NCBI RefSeq assembly: GCF_026230105.1 | Contig: NC_079486.1 | Coordinates: forward strand, 4,278,001-4,342,000 | DNA length: 64,000 nucleotides | Direction of reading: 5' to 3' | From: Diorhabda sublineata | Lineage: Eukaryota; Arthropoda; Insecta; Coleoptera; Chrysomelidae | Shown here: in pieces, positions 35,571 to 47,635 of the stretch | How the letters are laid out: each line of letters starts with the position of its first letter | Numbering within the stretch: position 1 is the stretch's first letter | The notes under the pieces: generated by a model | The model's input: the letters and a program-made list of their open reading frames with translations, nothing else | Told to the model about the DNA's origin: nothing | Database searches by the model: none | Program-made: the position numbers and the translations under genes

Positions 35571-38500
35571 GGCTCACTAATGGCATTGTTTTTTCTCAAC
35601 AAAACTAATCAAAAAGTGGGATAGAATTGTTAATTGTCGAAACGGTGAAGGAAAGATGGAATTCGGTAGGTCATTTAGAAAAACGTTATGTGATTCCGAC
35701 AATGCCACGTTTCGTAAAAAAAAGTCAAGTCTTCGATGCTCAGCCATTGAATGTGTCACCCCCCATAATAATATAATATTCGGAAAGTGTGTTTCACTAT
35801 GACTTGACGGAGAGGGAATATCCAAAAAGGCTCACTAATGACATTATTTTTTCTCAACAAAACTAATCAAAAAGTGGAAGAGAATTGTTAGTTGTCGAAA
35901 CGGTGAAGGGAATATGGAATTCGGTAGGTCATTTAGAAACACGTTATGTGATTCTGACAATGCCAAGTTTCGTAAAAAAAAGTCAAGTCTTCGATGCTCT
36001 GCCATTGAAAGTGTCACCCCCATAATAATATAATATTCGGAAAGTGTGTTTCACTATGACTTGACGGAGAGGGAATATCCAAAAAGGCTCACTAATGACA
36101 TTATTTTTTCTCAACAAAACTAATCAAAAAGTGGAAGAGAATTGTTAGTTGTCGAAACGGTGAAGGGAATATGGAATTCGGTAGGTCATTTAGAAACACG
36201 TTATGTGATTCTGACAATGCCAAGTTTCGTAAAAAAAAGTCAAGTCTTCGATGCTCTGCCATTGAAAGTGTCACCCCCATAATAATATAATATTCGGAAA
36301 GTGTGTTTCACTATGACTTGACGGAGAGGGAATATCCAAAAAGGCTCACTAATGACATTATTTTTTCTCAACAAAACTAATCAAAAAGTGGAAGAGAATT
36401 GTTAGTTGTCGAAACGGTGAAGGGAATATGGAATTCGGTAGGTCATTTAGAAACACGTTATGTGATTCTGACAATGCCAAGTTTCTTAAAAAAAAGTCAA
36501 GTCTTCGATGCTCTGCCATTGAAAGTGTCACCCCCATAATAATATAATATTCGGAAAGTGTGTTTCACTATGACTTGACGGAGAGGGAAAATCCAAAAAG
36601 GCTCACTAATGGCATTGTTTTTTCTCAACAAAACTAATCAAAAAGTGGGAGAGAATTGTTAATTGTCGAAACGGTGAAGGGAAGATGGAATTCGGTAGCT
36701 CATTTGGAAATGCCTTATGTGATTTCGACAATGCCAGGTTTCGTAAAAAAAAGTCAAGTCTTCGATGCTCTGCCATTGAATGTGTCACCCCCATAATAAT
36801 ATAATATTCGGAAAGTGTGTTTCACTATGATTTGACGGAGAGGGAAAATCCAAAAAGGCTCACTAATGGCATTGTTTTTTCTCAACAAAACTAATCAAAA
36901 AGTGGGAGAGAATTGTTAATTGTCGAAACGGTGAAGGAAAGATGGAATTCGGTAGGTCATTTAGAAAAACGTTATGTGATTCCGACAATGCCACGTTTCG
37001 TAAAAAAAAGTCAAGTCTTCGATGCTCAGCCATTGAATGTGTCACCCCCCATAATAATATAATATTCGGAAAGTGTGTTTCACTATGACTTGACGGAGAG
37101 GGAATATCCAAAAAGGCTCACTAATGACATTATTTTTTCTCAACAAAACTAATCAAAAAGTGGAAGAGAATTGTTAGTTGTCGAAACGGTGAAGGGAATA
37201 TGGAATTCGGTAGGTCATTTAGAAACACGTTATGTGATTCTGACAATGCCAAGTTTCGTAAAAAAAAGTCAAGTCTTCGATGCTCTGCCATTGAAAGTGT
37301 CACCCCCATAATAATATAATATTCAGAAAGTGTGTTTCACTATGACTTGACGGAGAGGGAAAATCCAAAAAGGCTCACTAATGGCATTGTTTTTTCTCAA
37401 CAAAACTAATCAAAAAGTGGGAGAGAATTGTTAATTGTCGAAACGGTGAAGGGAAGATGGAATTCGGTAGCTCATTTGGAAATGCCTTATGTGATTTCGA
37501 CAATGCCACGTTTCGTAAAAAAAAGTCAAGTCTTCGATGCTCTACCATTGAATGTGTCACCCCCATAATAATATAATATTCGGAAAGTGTGTTTCACTAT
37601 GATTTGACGGAGAGGGAAAATCCAAAAAGGCTCACTAATGGCATTGTTTTTTCTCAACAAAACTAATCAAAAAGTGGAAGAGAATTGTTATTTGTCGAAA
37701 CGGTGAAGGGAAGATGGAATTCGGTAGGTCATTTAGAAAAACGTTATGTGATTCCGACTATGCCACGTTTCGTAAAAAAAAGTCAAGTCTTCGATTCTCT
37801 GCCATTGAATGTGTCACCCCCATAATAATATAATATTCGGAAAGTGTGTTTCACTATGACTTGACGAAGACGGGAAAATCCAAAAAGGCTCACTAATGAC
37901 ATTTTTTCCTAAAAAAACTAATCAAAAAGTGGAAGAGAATTGTTAATTGTCGAAACGGTGAAGGGAATATGGAATTCGGTAGCTCATTTGGAAACGCCTC
38001 ATGTGATTCCGACAATGCCAAGTTTCGTAAAAAAAAGTCAAGTCTTCGATTCTCTGCCATTGAATGTGTCACCCCCATAATAATATAATATTCGGAAAGT
38101 GTGTTTCACTATGACTTGACGAAAACGGGAAAATCCAAAAAGGCTCACTAATGACATGTTTTCCTAAAAAAACTAATCAAAAAGTGGAAGAGAATTGTTA
38201 GTTGTCGAAACGGTGAAGGGAATATGGAATTCGGTAGGTCATTTAGAAACACGTTATGTGATTCTGACAATGCCAAGTTTCGTAAAAAAAAGTCAAGTCT
38301 TCGATGCTCTGCCATTGAAAGTGTCACCCCCATAATAATATAATATTCGGAAAGTGTGTTTCACTATGACTTGACGGAGAGGGGAAAATCCAAAAAGGCT
38401 CACTAATGGCATTGTTTTTTCTCAACAAAACTAATCAAAAAGTGGGAGAGAATTGTTAATTGTCGAAACGGTGAAGGAAAGATGGAATTCGGTAGGTCAT

Positions 38501-41221
38501 TTAGAAAAACGTTATGTGATTCCGACAATGCCACGTTTCGTAAAAAAAAGTCAAGTCTTCGATGCTCAGCCATTGAATGTGTCACCCCCCATAATAATAT
38601 AATATTCGGAAAGTGTGTTTCACTATGACTTGACGGAGAGGGAATATCCAAAAAGGCTCACTAATGACATTATTTTTTCTCAACAAAACTAATCAAAAAG
38701 TGGAAGAGAATTGTTAGTTGTCGAAACGGTGAAGGGAATATGGAATTCGGTAGGTCATTTAGAAACACGTTATGTGATTCTGACAATGCCAAGTTTCGTA
38801 AAAAAAAGTCAAGTCTTCGATGCTCTGCCATTGAAAGTGTCACCCCCATAATAATATAATATTCGGAAAGTGTGTTTCACTATGACTTGACGGAGAGGGA
38901 ATATCCAAAAAGGCTCACTAATGACATTATTTTTTCTCAACAAAACTAATCAAAAAGTGGAAGAGAATTGTAAGTTGTCGAAACGGTGAAGGGAATATGG
39001 AATTCGGTAGGTCATTTAGAAACACGTTATGTGATTCTGACAATGCCAAGTTTCGTAAAAAAAAGTCAAGTCTTCGATGCTCTGCCATTGAATGTGTCAC
39101 CCCCATAATAATATAATATTCGGAAAGTGTGTTTCACTATGATTTGACGGAGAGGGAAAATCCAAAAAGGCTCACTAATGGCATTGTTTTTTCTCAACAA
39201 AACTAATCAAAAAGTGGGAGAGAATTGTTAATTGTCGAAACGGTGAAGGGAAGATGGAATTCGGTAGCTCATTTGGAAACGCCTCATGTGATTCCGACAA
39301 TGCCAAGTTTCGTAAAAAAAAGTCAAGTCTTCGATGCTCTGCCATTGAATGTGTCACCCCCATAATAATATAATATTCGGGAAGTGTGTTTCACTATGAC
39401 CTGACGGAGAGGGGAATATCCAAAAAGGCTCACTAATGACATTATTTTTTCTCAACAAAACTAATCAAAAAGTGGAAGAGAATTGTTAGTTGTCGAAACG
39501 GTGAAGGGAATATGGAATTCGGTAGGTCATTTAGAAACACGTTATGTGATTCTGACAATGCCAAGTTTCGTAAAAAAAAGTCAAGTCTTCGATGCTCTGC
39601 CATTGAAAGTGTCACCCCCATAATAATATAATATTCGGAAAGTGTGTTTCACTATGACTTGACGGAGAGGGAAAATCCAAAAAGGCTCACTAATGGCATT
39701 GTTTTTTCTCAACAAAACTAATCAAAAAGTGGGAGAGAATTGTTAATTGTCGAAACGGTGAAGGGAAGATGGAATTCGGTAGCTCATTTGGAAATGCCTT
39801 ATGTGATTTCGACAATGCCACGTTTCGTAAAAAAAAGTCAAATCTTCGATGCTCTGCCATTGAATGTGTCACCCCCATAATAATATAATATTCGGGAAGT
39901 GTGTTTCACTATGACCTGACGGAGAGGGGAATATCCAAAAAGGCTCACTAATGACATTATTTTTTCTCAACAAAACTAATCAAAAAGTGGAAGAGAATTG
40001 TTATTTGTCGAAACGGTGAAGGGAAGATGGAATTCGGTAGGTCATTTAGAAAAACGTTATGTGATTCCGACAATGCCACGTTTCGTAAAAAAAAGTCAAG
40101 TCTTCGATGCTCAGCCATTGAATGTGTCACCCCCCATAATAATATAATATTCGGAAAGTGTGTTTCACTATGACTTGACGGAGAGGGAATATCCAAAAAG
40201 GCTCACTAATGACATTATTTTTTCTCAACAAAACTAATCAAAAAGTGGAAGAGAATTGTTAGTTGTCGAAACGGTGAAGGGAATATGGAATTCGGTAGGT
40301 CATTTAGAAACACGTTATGTGATTCTGACAATGCCAAGTTTCGTAAAAAAAAGTCAAGTCTTCGATGCTCTGCCATTGAAAGTGTCACCCCCATAATAAT
40401 ATAATATTCGGAAAGTGTGTTTCACTATGACTTGACGGAGAGGGAATATCCAAAAAGGCTCACTAATGACATTATTTTTTCTCAACAAAACTAATCAAAA
40501 AGTGGAAGAGAATTGTTAGTTGTCGAAACGGTGAAGGGAATATGGAATTCGGTAGGTCATTTAGAAACACGTTATGTGATTCTGACAATGCCAAATTTCG
40601 TAAAAAAAAGTCAAGTCTTCGATGCTCTGCCATTGAAAGTGTCACCCCCATAATAATATAATATTCGGAAAGTGTGTTTCACTATGACTTGACGAAGACG
40701 GGAAAATCCAAAAAGGCTCACTAATGACATTTTTTCCTAAAAAAACTAATCAAAAAGTGGAAGAGAATTGTTAGTTGTCGAAACGGTGAAGGGAATATGG
40801 AATTCGGTAGGTCATTTAGAAACACGTTATGTGATTCTGACAATGCCAAGTTTCGTAAAAAAAAGTCAAGTCTTCGATGCTCTGCCATTGAATGTGTCAC
40901 CCTCATAATAATATCTTCGGAAAGCGTGTTTCACTATGACTTGACGGAGAGGGGAAATCCATAAAGGCTCACTAATGACATTGTTTTTTCTCAACAAAAC
41001 TAATCAAAAAGTGGGAGAGAATTGTTAGTTGTCGAAACGGTGAAGGGAAGATGGCATCCGGTGGGTCATTTAGAAAAACGTTGTGATTCCGACAATGCCA
41101 AGTTTCGTAAAAAAAAGTCAAGTCTTCGATGCTCTGCCATTGAATGTGTCACCCCCATAATAATATAATATTCGGAAAGTGTGTTTCACTATGACTTGAC
41201 GGAGACAGGAAAATCCAAAAA
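35571..41221 (+). repeat. satellite block resembling 6.8-8.6 kb
   Basis: Mostly types 1, 2, 3 and 4. The stretch 37630-39425 carries the order type 5-like, S, S', 2, 1, 1, 4, closely matching 6832-8628 (5, S, 3, 2, 1, 1, 4) at an offset of 30796-30797 bp, with one monomer exchanged (38142 S' against 7344 type 3). The block ends with an S monomer (40715) and the divergent monomer at 40966. Private changes include TTTCTTAAA near 36484, ATATTCAGAAAG near 37322 and TTGTAAGTTG near 38970. Confidence 0.83.
40966..41221 (+). repeat. divergent EcoRI-negative monomer, copy 2
   Basis: Counterpart of 30947, exactly 10019 bp downstream, with the same preceding tail (ATCTTCGGAAAGCGTG, CCATAAAGG). One further change gives GGCATCCGG, and the linker after it reads GAGACAGG. 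Confidence 0.92.
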
Positions 41222-41343
41222 GGCTCACTAATGACATGTTTTCCTAAAAAAACTAATCAAAAAGTGGAAGAGAATTGTTAGTTGTCGAAACGGTGAAGGA
41301 AATATGGAATTCGGTAGGTCATCTGGAAACGCCTCATGTGAAA
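41222..41343 (+). repeat. truncated monomer 5 (122 bp)
   Basis: Same deletion junction and S' front. It directly follows the divergent EcoRI-negative monomer at 40966 and precedes the 7-A type 3-like monomer at 41344. Confidence 0.95.
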
Positions 41344-42372
41344 GGCTCACTAATGGCATTGTTTTTTCTCAACAAAACTAATCAAAAAGTGGGAGAGAAT
41401 TGTTAATTGTCGAAACGGTGAAGGGAAGATGGAATTCGGTAGCTCATTTGGAAATGCCTTATGTGATTTCGACAATGCCACGTTTCGTAAAAAAAGTCAA
41501 GTCTTCGATGCTCTGCCATTGAATGTGTCACCCCCATAATAATATAATATTCGGGAAGTGTGTTTCACTATGACCTGACGGAGAGGGGAATATCCAAAAA
41601 GGCTCACTAATGACATTATTTTTTCTCAACAAAACTAATCAAAAAGTGGAAGAGAATTGTTAGTTGTCGAAACGGTGAAGGGAATATGGAATTCGGTAGG
41701 TCATTTAGAAACACGTTATGTGATTCTGACAATGTCAAGTTTCGTAAAAAAAAGTCAAGTCTTCGATGCTCTGCCATTGAAAGTGTCGCCCCCATAATAA
41801 TATAATATTCGGAAAGTGTGTTTCACTATGACCTGACGGAGAGGGAAAATCCAAAAAGGCTCACTAATGGCATTATTTTTTCTCAACAAAACTAATCAAA
41901 AAGTGGAAGAGAATTGTTAGTTGTCGAAACGGTGAAGGGAATATGGAATTCGGTAGGTCATTTAGAAACACGTTATGTGATTCTGACAATGCCAAGTTTC
42001 GTAAAAAAAAGTCAAGTCTTCGATGCTCTGCCATTGAAAGTGTCGCCCCCATAATAATATAATATTCGGAAAGTGTGTTTCACTATGACCTGACGGAGAG
42101 GGGAATATCCAAAAAGGCTCACTAATGACATTATTTTTTCTCAACAAAACTAATCAAAAAGTGGAAGAGAATTGTTAGTTGTCGAAACGGTGAAGGGAAT
42201 ATGGAATTCGGTAGCTCATTTGGAAATGCCTTATGTGATTTCGACAATGCCACGTTTCGTAAAAAAAAGTCAAGTCTTCGATGCTCTGCCATTGAAAGTG
42301 TCACCCCCATAATAATATAATATTCGGAAAGTGTGTTTCACTATGACTTGACGGAGAGGGAATATCCAAAAA

Positions 42373-42497
42373 GGCTCACTAATGACATTATTTTTTCTCA
42401 ACAAAACTAATCAAAAAGTGGAAGAGAATTGTTAGTTGTCGAAACGGTGAAGGGAATATGGAATTCGGTAGGTCATCTGGAAACGCCTCATGTGAAA
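42373..42497 (+). repeat. truncated monomer 6 (125 bp, recombinant front)
   Basis: Same 132-bp deletion junction, but the front is type 1 (CATTATTTTTTCTC, GAAGGGAATATGG) and not S', so it is 3 bp longer. This looks like a crossover or conversion between a type 1 copy and a truncated copy. The next monomer (42498) has private changes: an extra A after CTCAAC and CGTGAAAAAAG. Confidence 0.95.
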
Positions 42498-44554
42498 GGC
42501 TCACTAATGGCATTGTTTTTTCTCAACAAAAACTAATCAAAAAGTGGGAGAGAATTGTTAATTGTCGAAACGGTGAAGGGAAGATGGAATTCGGTAGCTC
42601 ATTTGGAAATGCCTTATGTGATTTCGACAATGCCACGTTTCGTGAAAAAAGTCAAGTCTTCGATGCTCTGCCATTGAAAGTGTCACCCCCATAATAATAT
42701 AATATTCGGGAAGTGTGTTTCACTATGACCTGACGGAGAGGGGAATATCCAAAAAGGCTCACTAATGACATTATTTTTTCTCAACAAAACTAATCAAAAA
42801 GTGGAAGAGAATTGTTAGTTGTCGAAACGGTGAAGGGAATATGGAATTCGGTAGGTCATTTAGAAACACGTTATGTGATTCTGACAATGCCAAGTTTCGT
42901 AAAAAAAAGTCAAGTCTTCGATGCTCTACCATTGAAAGTGTCACCCCCATAATAATATAATATTCGGAAAGTGTGTTTCACTATGACTTGACGGAGAGGG
43001 AAAATCCAAAAAGGCTCACTAATGGCATTGTTTTTTCTCAACAAAACTAATCAAAAAGTGGGAGAGAATTGTTAATTGTCGAAACGGTGAAGGGAAGATG
43101 GAATTCGGTAGCTCATTTGGAAATGCCTTATGTGATTTCGACAATGCCACGTTTCGTAAAAAAAAGTCAAGTCTTCGATGCTCTACCATTGAATGTGTCA
43201 CCCCCATAATAATATAATGTTCGGGAAGTGTGTTTCACTATGACTTGACGGAGAGGGAAAATCCAAAAAGGCTCACTAATGGCATTGTTTTTTCTCAACA
43301 AAACTAATCAAAAAGTGGGAGAGAATTGTTAATTGTCGAAACGGTGAAGGAAAGATGGAATTCGGTAGGTCATTTAGAAAAACGTTATGTGATTCCGACA
43401 ATGCCACGTTTCGTAAAAAAAAGTCAAGTCTTCGATGCTCAGCCATTGAATGTGTCACCCCCCATAATAATATAATATTCGGAAAGTGTGTTTCACTATG
43501 ACTTGACGGAGAGGGAATATCCAAAAAGGCTCACTAATGACATTATTTTTTCTCAACAAAACTAATCAAAAAGTGGAAGAGAATTGTTAGTTGTCGAAAC
43601 GGTGAAGGGAATATGGAATTCGGTAGGTCATTTAGAAACACGTTATGTGATTCTTACAATGCCAAGTTTCGTAAAAAAAAGTCAAGTCTTCGATGCTCTG
43701 CCATTGAAAGTGTCACCCCCATAATAATATAATATTCGGAAAGTGTGTTTCACTATGACTTGACGGAGACGGGAAAATCCAAAAAGGCTCACTAATGACA
43801 TGTTTTCCTAAAAAAACTAATCAAAAAGTGGAAGAGAATTGTTAGTTGTCGAAACGGTGAAGGGAATATGGAATTCGGTAGGTCATTTAGAAACACGTTA
43901 TGTGATTCTGACAATGCCAAGTTTCGTAAAAAAAAGTCAAGTCTTCGATGCTCTGCCATTGAATGTGTCACCCCCCATAATAATATAATATTCGGAAAGT
44001 GTGTTTCACTATGACTTGACGGAGAGGGAATATCCAAAAAGGCTCACTAATGACATTATTTTTTCTCAACAAAACTAATCAAAAAGTGGAAGAGAATTGT
44101 TAGTTGTCGAAACGGTGAAGGGAATATGGAATTCGGTAGGTCATTTAGAAACACGTTATGTGATTCTGACAATGCCAAGTTTCGTAAAAAAAAGTCAAGT
44201 CTTCGATGCTCTGCCATTGAAAGTGTCACCCCCATAATAATATAATATTCGGAAAGTGTGTTTCACTATGACTTGACGAAGACGGGAAAATCCAAAAAGG
44301 CTCACTAATGACATTTTTTTCCTAAAAAAACTAATCAAAAAGTGGAAGAGAATTGTTAGTTGTCGAAACGGTGAAGGGAATATGGAATTCGGTAGGTCAT
44401 TTAGAAACACGTTATGTGATTCTGACAATGCCAAGTTTCGTAAAAAAAAGTCAAGTCTTCGATGCTCTGCCATTGAAAGTGTCACCCCCATAATAATATA
44501 ATATTCGGAAAGTGTGTTTCACTATGACTTGACGGAGAGGGGAAAATCCATAAA

Positions 44555-44809
44555 GGCTCACTAATGACATTGTTTTTTCTCAACAAAACTAATCAAAAAG
44601 TGGGAGAGAATTGTTAGTTGTCGAAACGGTGAAGGGAAGATGGAATCCGGTGGGTCATTTAGAAAAACGTTGTGATTCCGACAATGCCAAGTTTCGTAAA
44701 AAAAAGTCAAGTCTTCGATGCTCTGCCATTGAAAGTGTCACCCCCATAATAATATAATATTCGGAAAGTGTGTTTCACTATGACTTGACGGAGAGGGAAA
44801 ATCCAAAAA
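44555..44809 (+). repeat. divergent EcoRI-negative monomer, copy 3
   Basis: Same GGAATCCGGTGGGTC core and ACGTTGTGATT deletion, 255 bp. It is preceded by CCATAAAGG but by an ordinary ATAATATTCGG tail, so only part of the divergent haplotype is shared with copies 1 and 2. Confidence 0.92.
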
Positions 44810-47635
44810 GGCTCACTAATGACATTGTTTTTTCTCAACAAAACTAATCAAAAAGTGGGAGAGAATTGTTAATTGTCGAAACGGTGAAGGGAAGATGGAA
44901 TTCGGTAGCTCATTTGGAAATGCCTTATGTGATTTCGACAATGCCACGTTTCGTAAAAAAAAGTCAAGTCTTCGATGCTCTGCCATTGAAAGTGTCACCC
45001 CCATAATAATATAATATTCGGAAAGTGTGTTTCACTATGACTTGATGGAGAGGGAATATCCAAAAAGGCTCACTAATGACATTATTTTTTCTCAACAAAA
45101 CTAATCAAAAAGTGGAAGAGAATTGTTAGTTGTCGAAACGGTGAAGGGAATATGGAATTCGGTAGGTCATTTAGAAACACGTTATGTGATTCTGACAATG
45201 CCAAGTTTCGTAAAAAAAAGTCAAGTCTTCGATGCTCTGCCATTGAATGTGTCACCCCCATAATAATATAATATTCGGAAAGTGTGTTTCACTATGATTT
45301 GACGGAGAGGGAAAATCCAAAAAGGCTCACTAATGGCATTGTTTTTTCTCAACAAAACTAATCAAAAAGTGGGAGAGAATTGTTAATTGTCGAAACGGTG
45401 AAGGGAAGATGGAATTCGGTAGCTCATTTGGAAACGCCTCATGTGATTCCGACAATGCCAAGTTTCGTAAAAAAAAGTCAAGTCTTCGATGCTCTGCCAT
45501 TGAATGTGTCACCCCCATAATAATATAATATTCGGAAAGTGTGTTTCACTATGACTTGACGGAGACGGGAAAATCCAAAAAGGCTCACTAATGACATGTT
45601 TTCCTAAAAAAACTAATCAAAAAGTGGAAGAGAATTGTTAGTTGTCGAAACGGTGAAGGGAATATGGAATTCGGTAGGTCATTTAGAAACACGTTATGTG
45701 ATTCTGACAATGCCAAGTTTCGTAAAAAAAAGTCAAGTCCTCGATGCTCTGCCATTGAAAGTGTCACCCCCATAATAATATAATATTCGGAAAGTTTGTT
45801 TCACTATGACTTGACGGAGAGGGAAAATCCAAAAAGGCTCACTAATGGCATTGTTTTTTCTCAACAAAACTAATCAAAAAGTGGGAGAGAATTGTTAATT
45901 GTCGAAACGGTGAAGGGAAGATGGAATTTGGTAGCTCATTTGGAAATACCTTATGTGATTTCGACAATGCCACGTTTCGTAAAAAAAAGTCAAGTCTTCG
46001 ATGCTCTACCATTGAATGTGTCACCCCCATAATAATATAATGTTCGGGAAGTGTGTTTCACTATGACTTGACGGAGAGGGAAAATCCAAAAAGGCTCACT
46101 AATGGCATTGTTTTTTCTCAACAAAACTAATCAAAAAGTGGGAGAGAATTGTTAATTGTCGAAACGGTGAAGGAAAGATGGAATTCGGTAGGTCATTTAG
46201 AAAAACGTTATGTGATTCCGACAATGCCACGTTTCGTAAAAAAAAGTCAAGTCTTCGATGCTCTGCCATTGAAAGTGTCACCCCCATAATAATATAATAT
46301 TCGGAAAGTGTGTTTCACTATGACTTGGCGGAGAGGGAATATCCAAAAAGGCTCACTAATGACATTATTTTTTCTCAACAAAACTAATCAAAAAGTGGAA
46401 GAGAATTGTTAGTTGTCGAAACGGTGAAGGGAATATGGAATTCGGTAGGTCATTTAGAAACACGTTATGTGATTCTGACAATGCCAAGTTTCGTAAAAAA
46501 AAGTCAAGTCTTCGATGCTCTGCCATTGAAAGTGTCACCCCCATAATAATATAATATTCGGAAAGTGTGTTTCACTATGACTTGACGGAGAGGGAATATC
46601 CAAAAAGGCTCACTAATGACATTATTTTTTCTCAACAAAACTAATCAAAAAGTGGAAGAGAATTGTTAGTTGTCGAAACGGTGAAGGGAATATGGAATTC
46701 GGTAGGTCATTTAGAAACACGTTATGTGATTCTGACAATGCCAAGTTTCGTAAAAAAAAGTCAAGTCTTCGATGCTCTGCCATTGAATGTGTCACCCCCA
46801 TAATAATATAATATTCGGAAAGTGTGTTTCACTATGATTTGACGGAGAGGGAAAATCCAAAAAGGCTCACTAATGGCATTGTTTTTTCTCAACAAAACTA
46901 ATCAAAAAGTGGGAGAGAATTGTTAATTGTCGAAACGGTGAAGGGAAGATGGAATTCGGTAGGTCATTTAGAAAAACGTTATGTGATTCCGACAATGCCA
47001 CGTTTCGTAAAAAAAAGTGAAGTCTTCGATGCTCTACCATTGAATGTGTCACCCCCATAATAATATAATGTTCGGGAAGTGTGTTTCACTATGACCTGAC
47101 GGAGAGGGGAATATCCAAAAAGGCTCACTAATGACATTATTTTTTCTCAACAAAACTAATCAAAAAGTGGAAGAGAATTGTTAGTTGTCGAAACGGTGAA
47201 GGGAATATGGAATTCGATAGGTCATTTAGAAACACGTTATGTGATTCTGACAATGCCAAGTTTCGTAAAAAAAAGTCAAGTCTTCGATGCTCTGCCATTG
47301 AAAGTGTCACCCCCATAATAATATAATATTCGGAAAGTGTGTTTCACTATGACTTGACGGAGAGGGAATATCCAAAAAGGCTCACTAATGACATTATTTT
47401 TTCTCAACAAAACTAATCAAAAAGTGGAAGAGAATTGTTAGTTGTCGAAACGGTGAAGGGAATATGGAATTCGGTAGGTCATTTAGAAACACGTTATGTG
47501 ATTCTGACAATGCCAAGTTTCGTAAAAAAAAGTCAAGTCTTCGATGCTCTGCCATTGAAAGTGTCACCCCCATAATAATATAATATTCGGAAAGTGTGTT
47601 TCACTATGACTTGACGGAGAGGGAAAATCCAAAAA

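Larger units (their letters stand above)
41344..46349 (+). repeat. mixed block with recombinant monomers
   Basis: This block contains the recombinant truncated monomer at 42373, the third divergent monomer at 44555, three S or S' monomers (43786, 44299, 45582), and types 1, 2 and 3. GTGTCGCCCCC near 41788 and 42052 marks two tandem type 1 copies. GGAATTTGG near 45928 destroys another EcoRI site. Near 45796 GTGTGTTTC reads GTTTGTTTC. No non-satellite DNA was seen. Confidence 0.85.

Noticed and set aside
44195..44491. 98-codon minus-strand frame, the longest in the window
   Set aside because: It spans two satellite monomers and exists because one S monomer (44299) has an extra T that shifts frame. 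No coding signal was seen.
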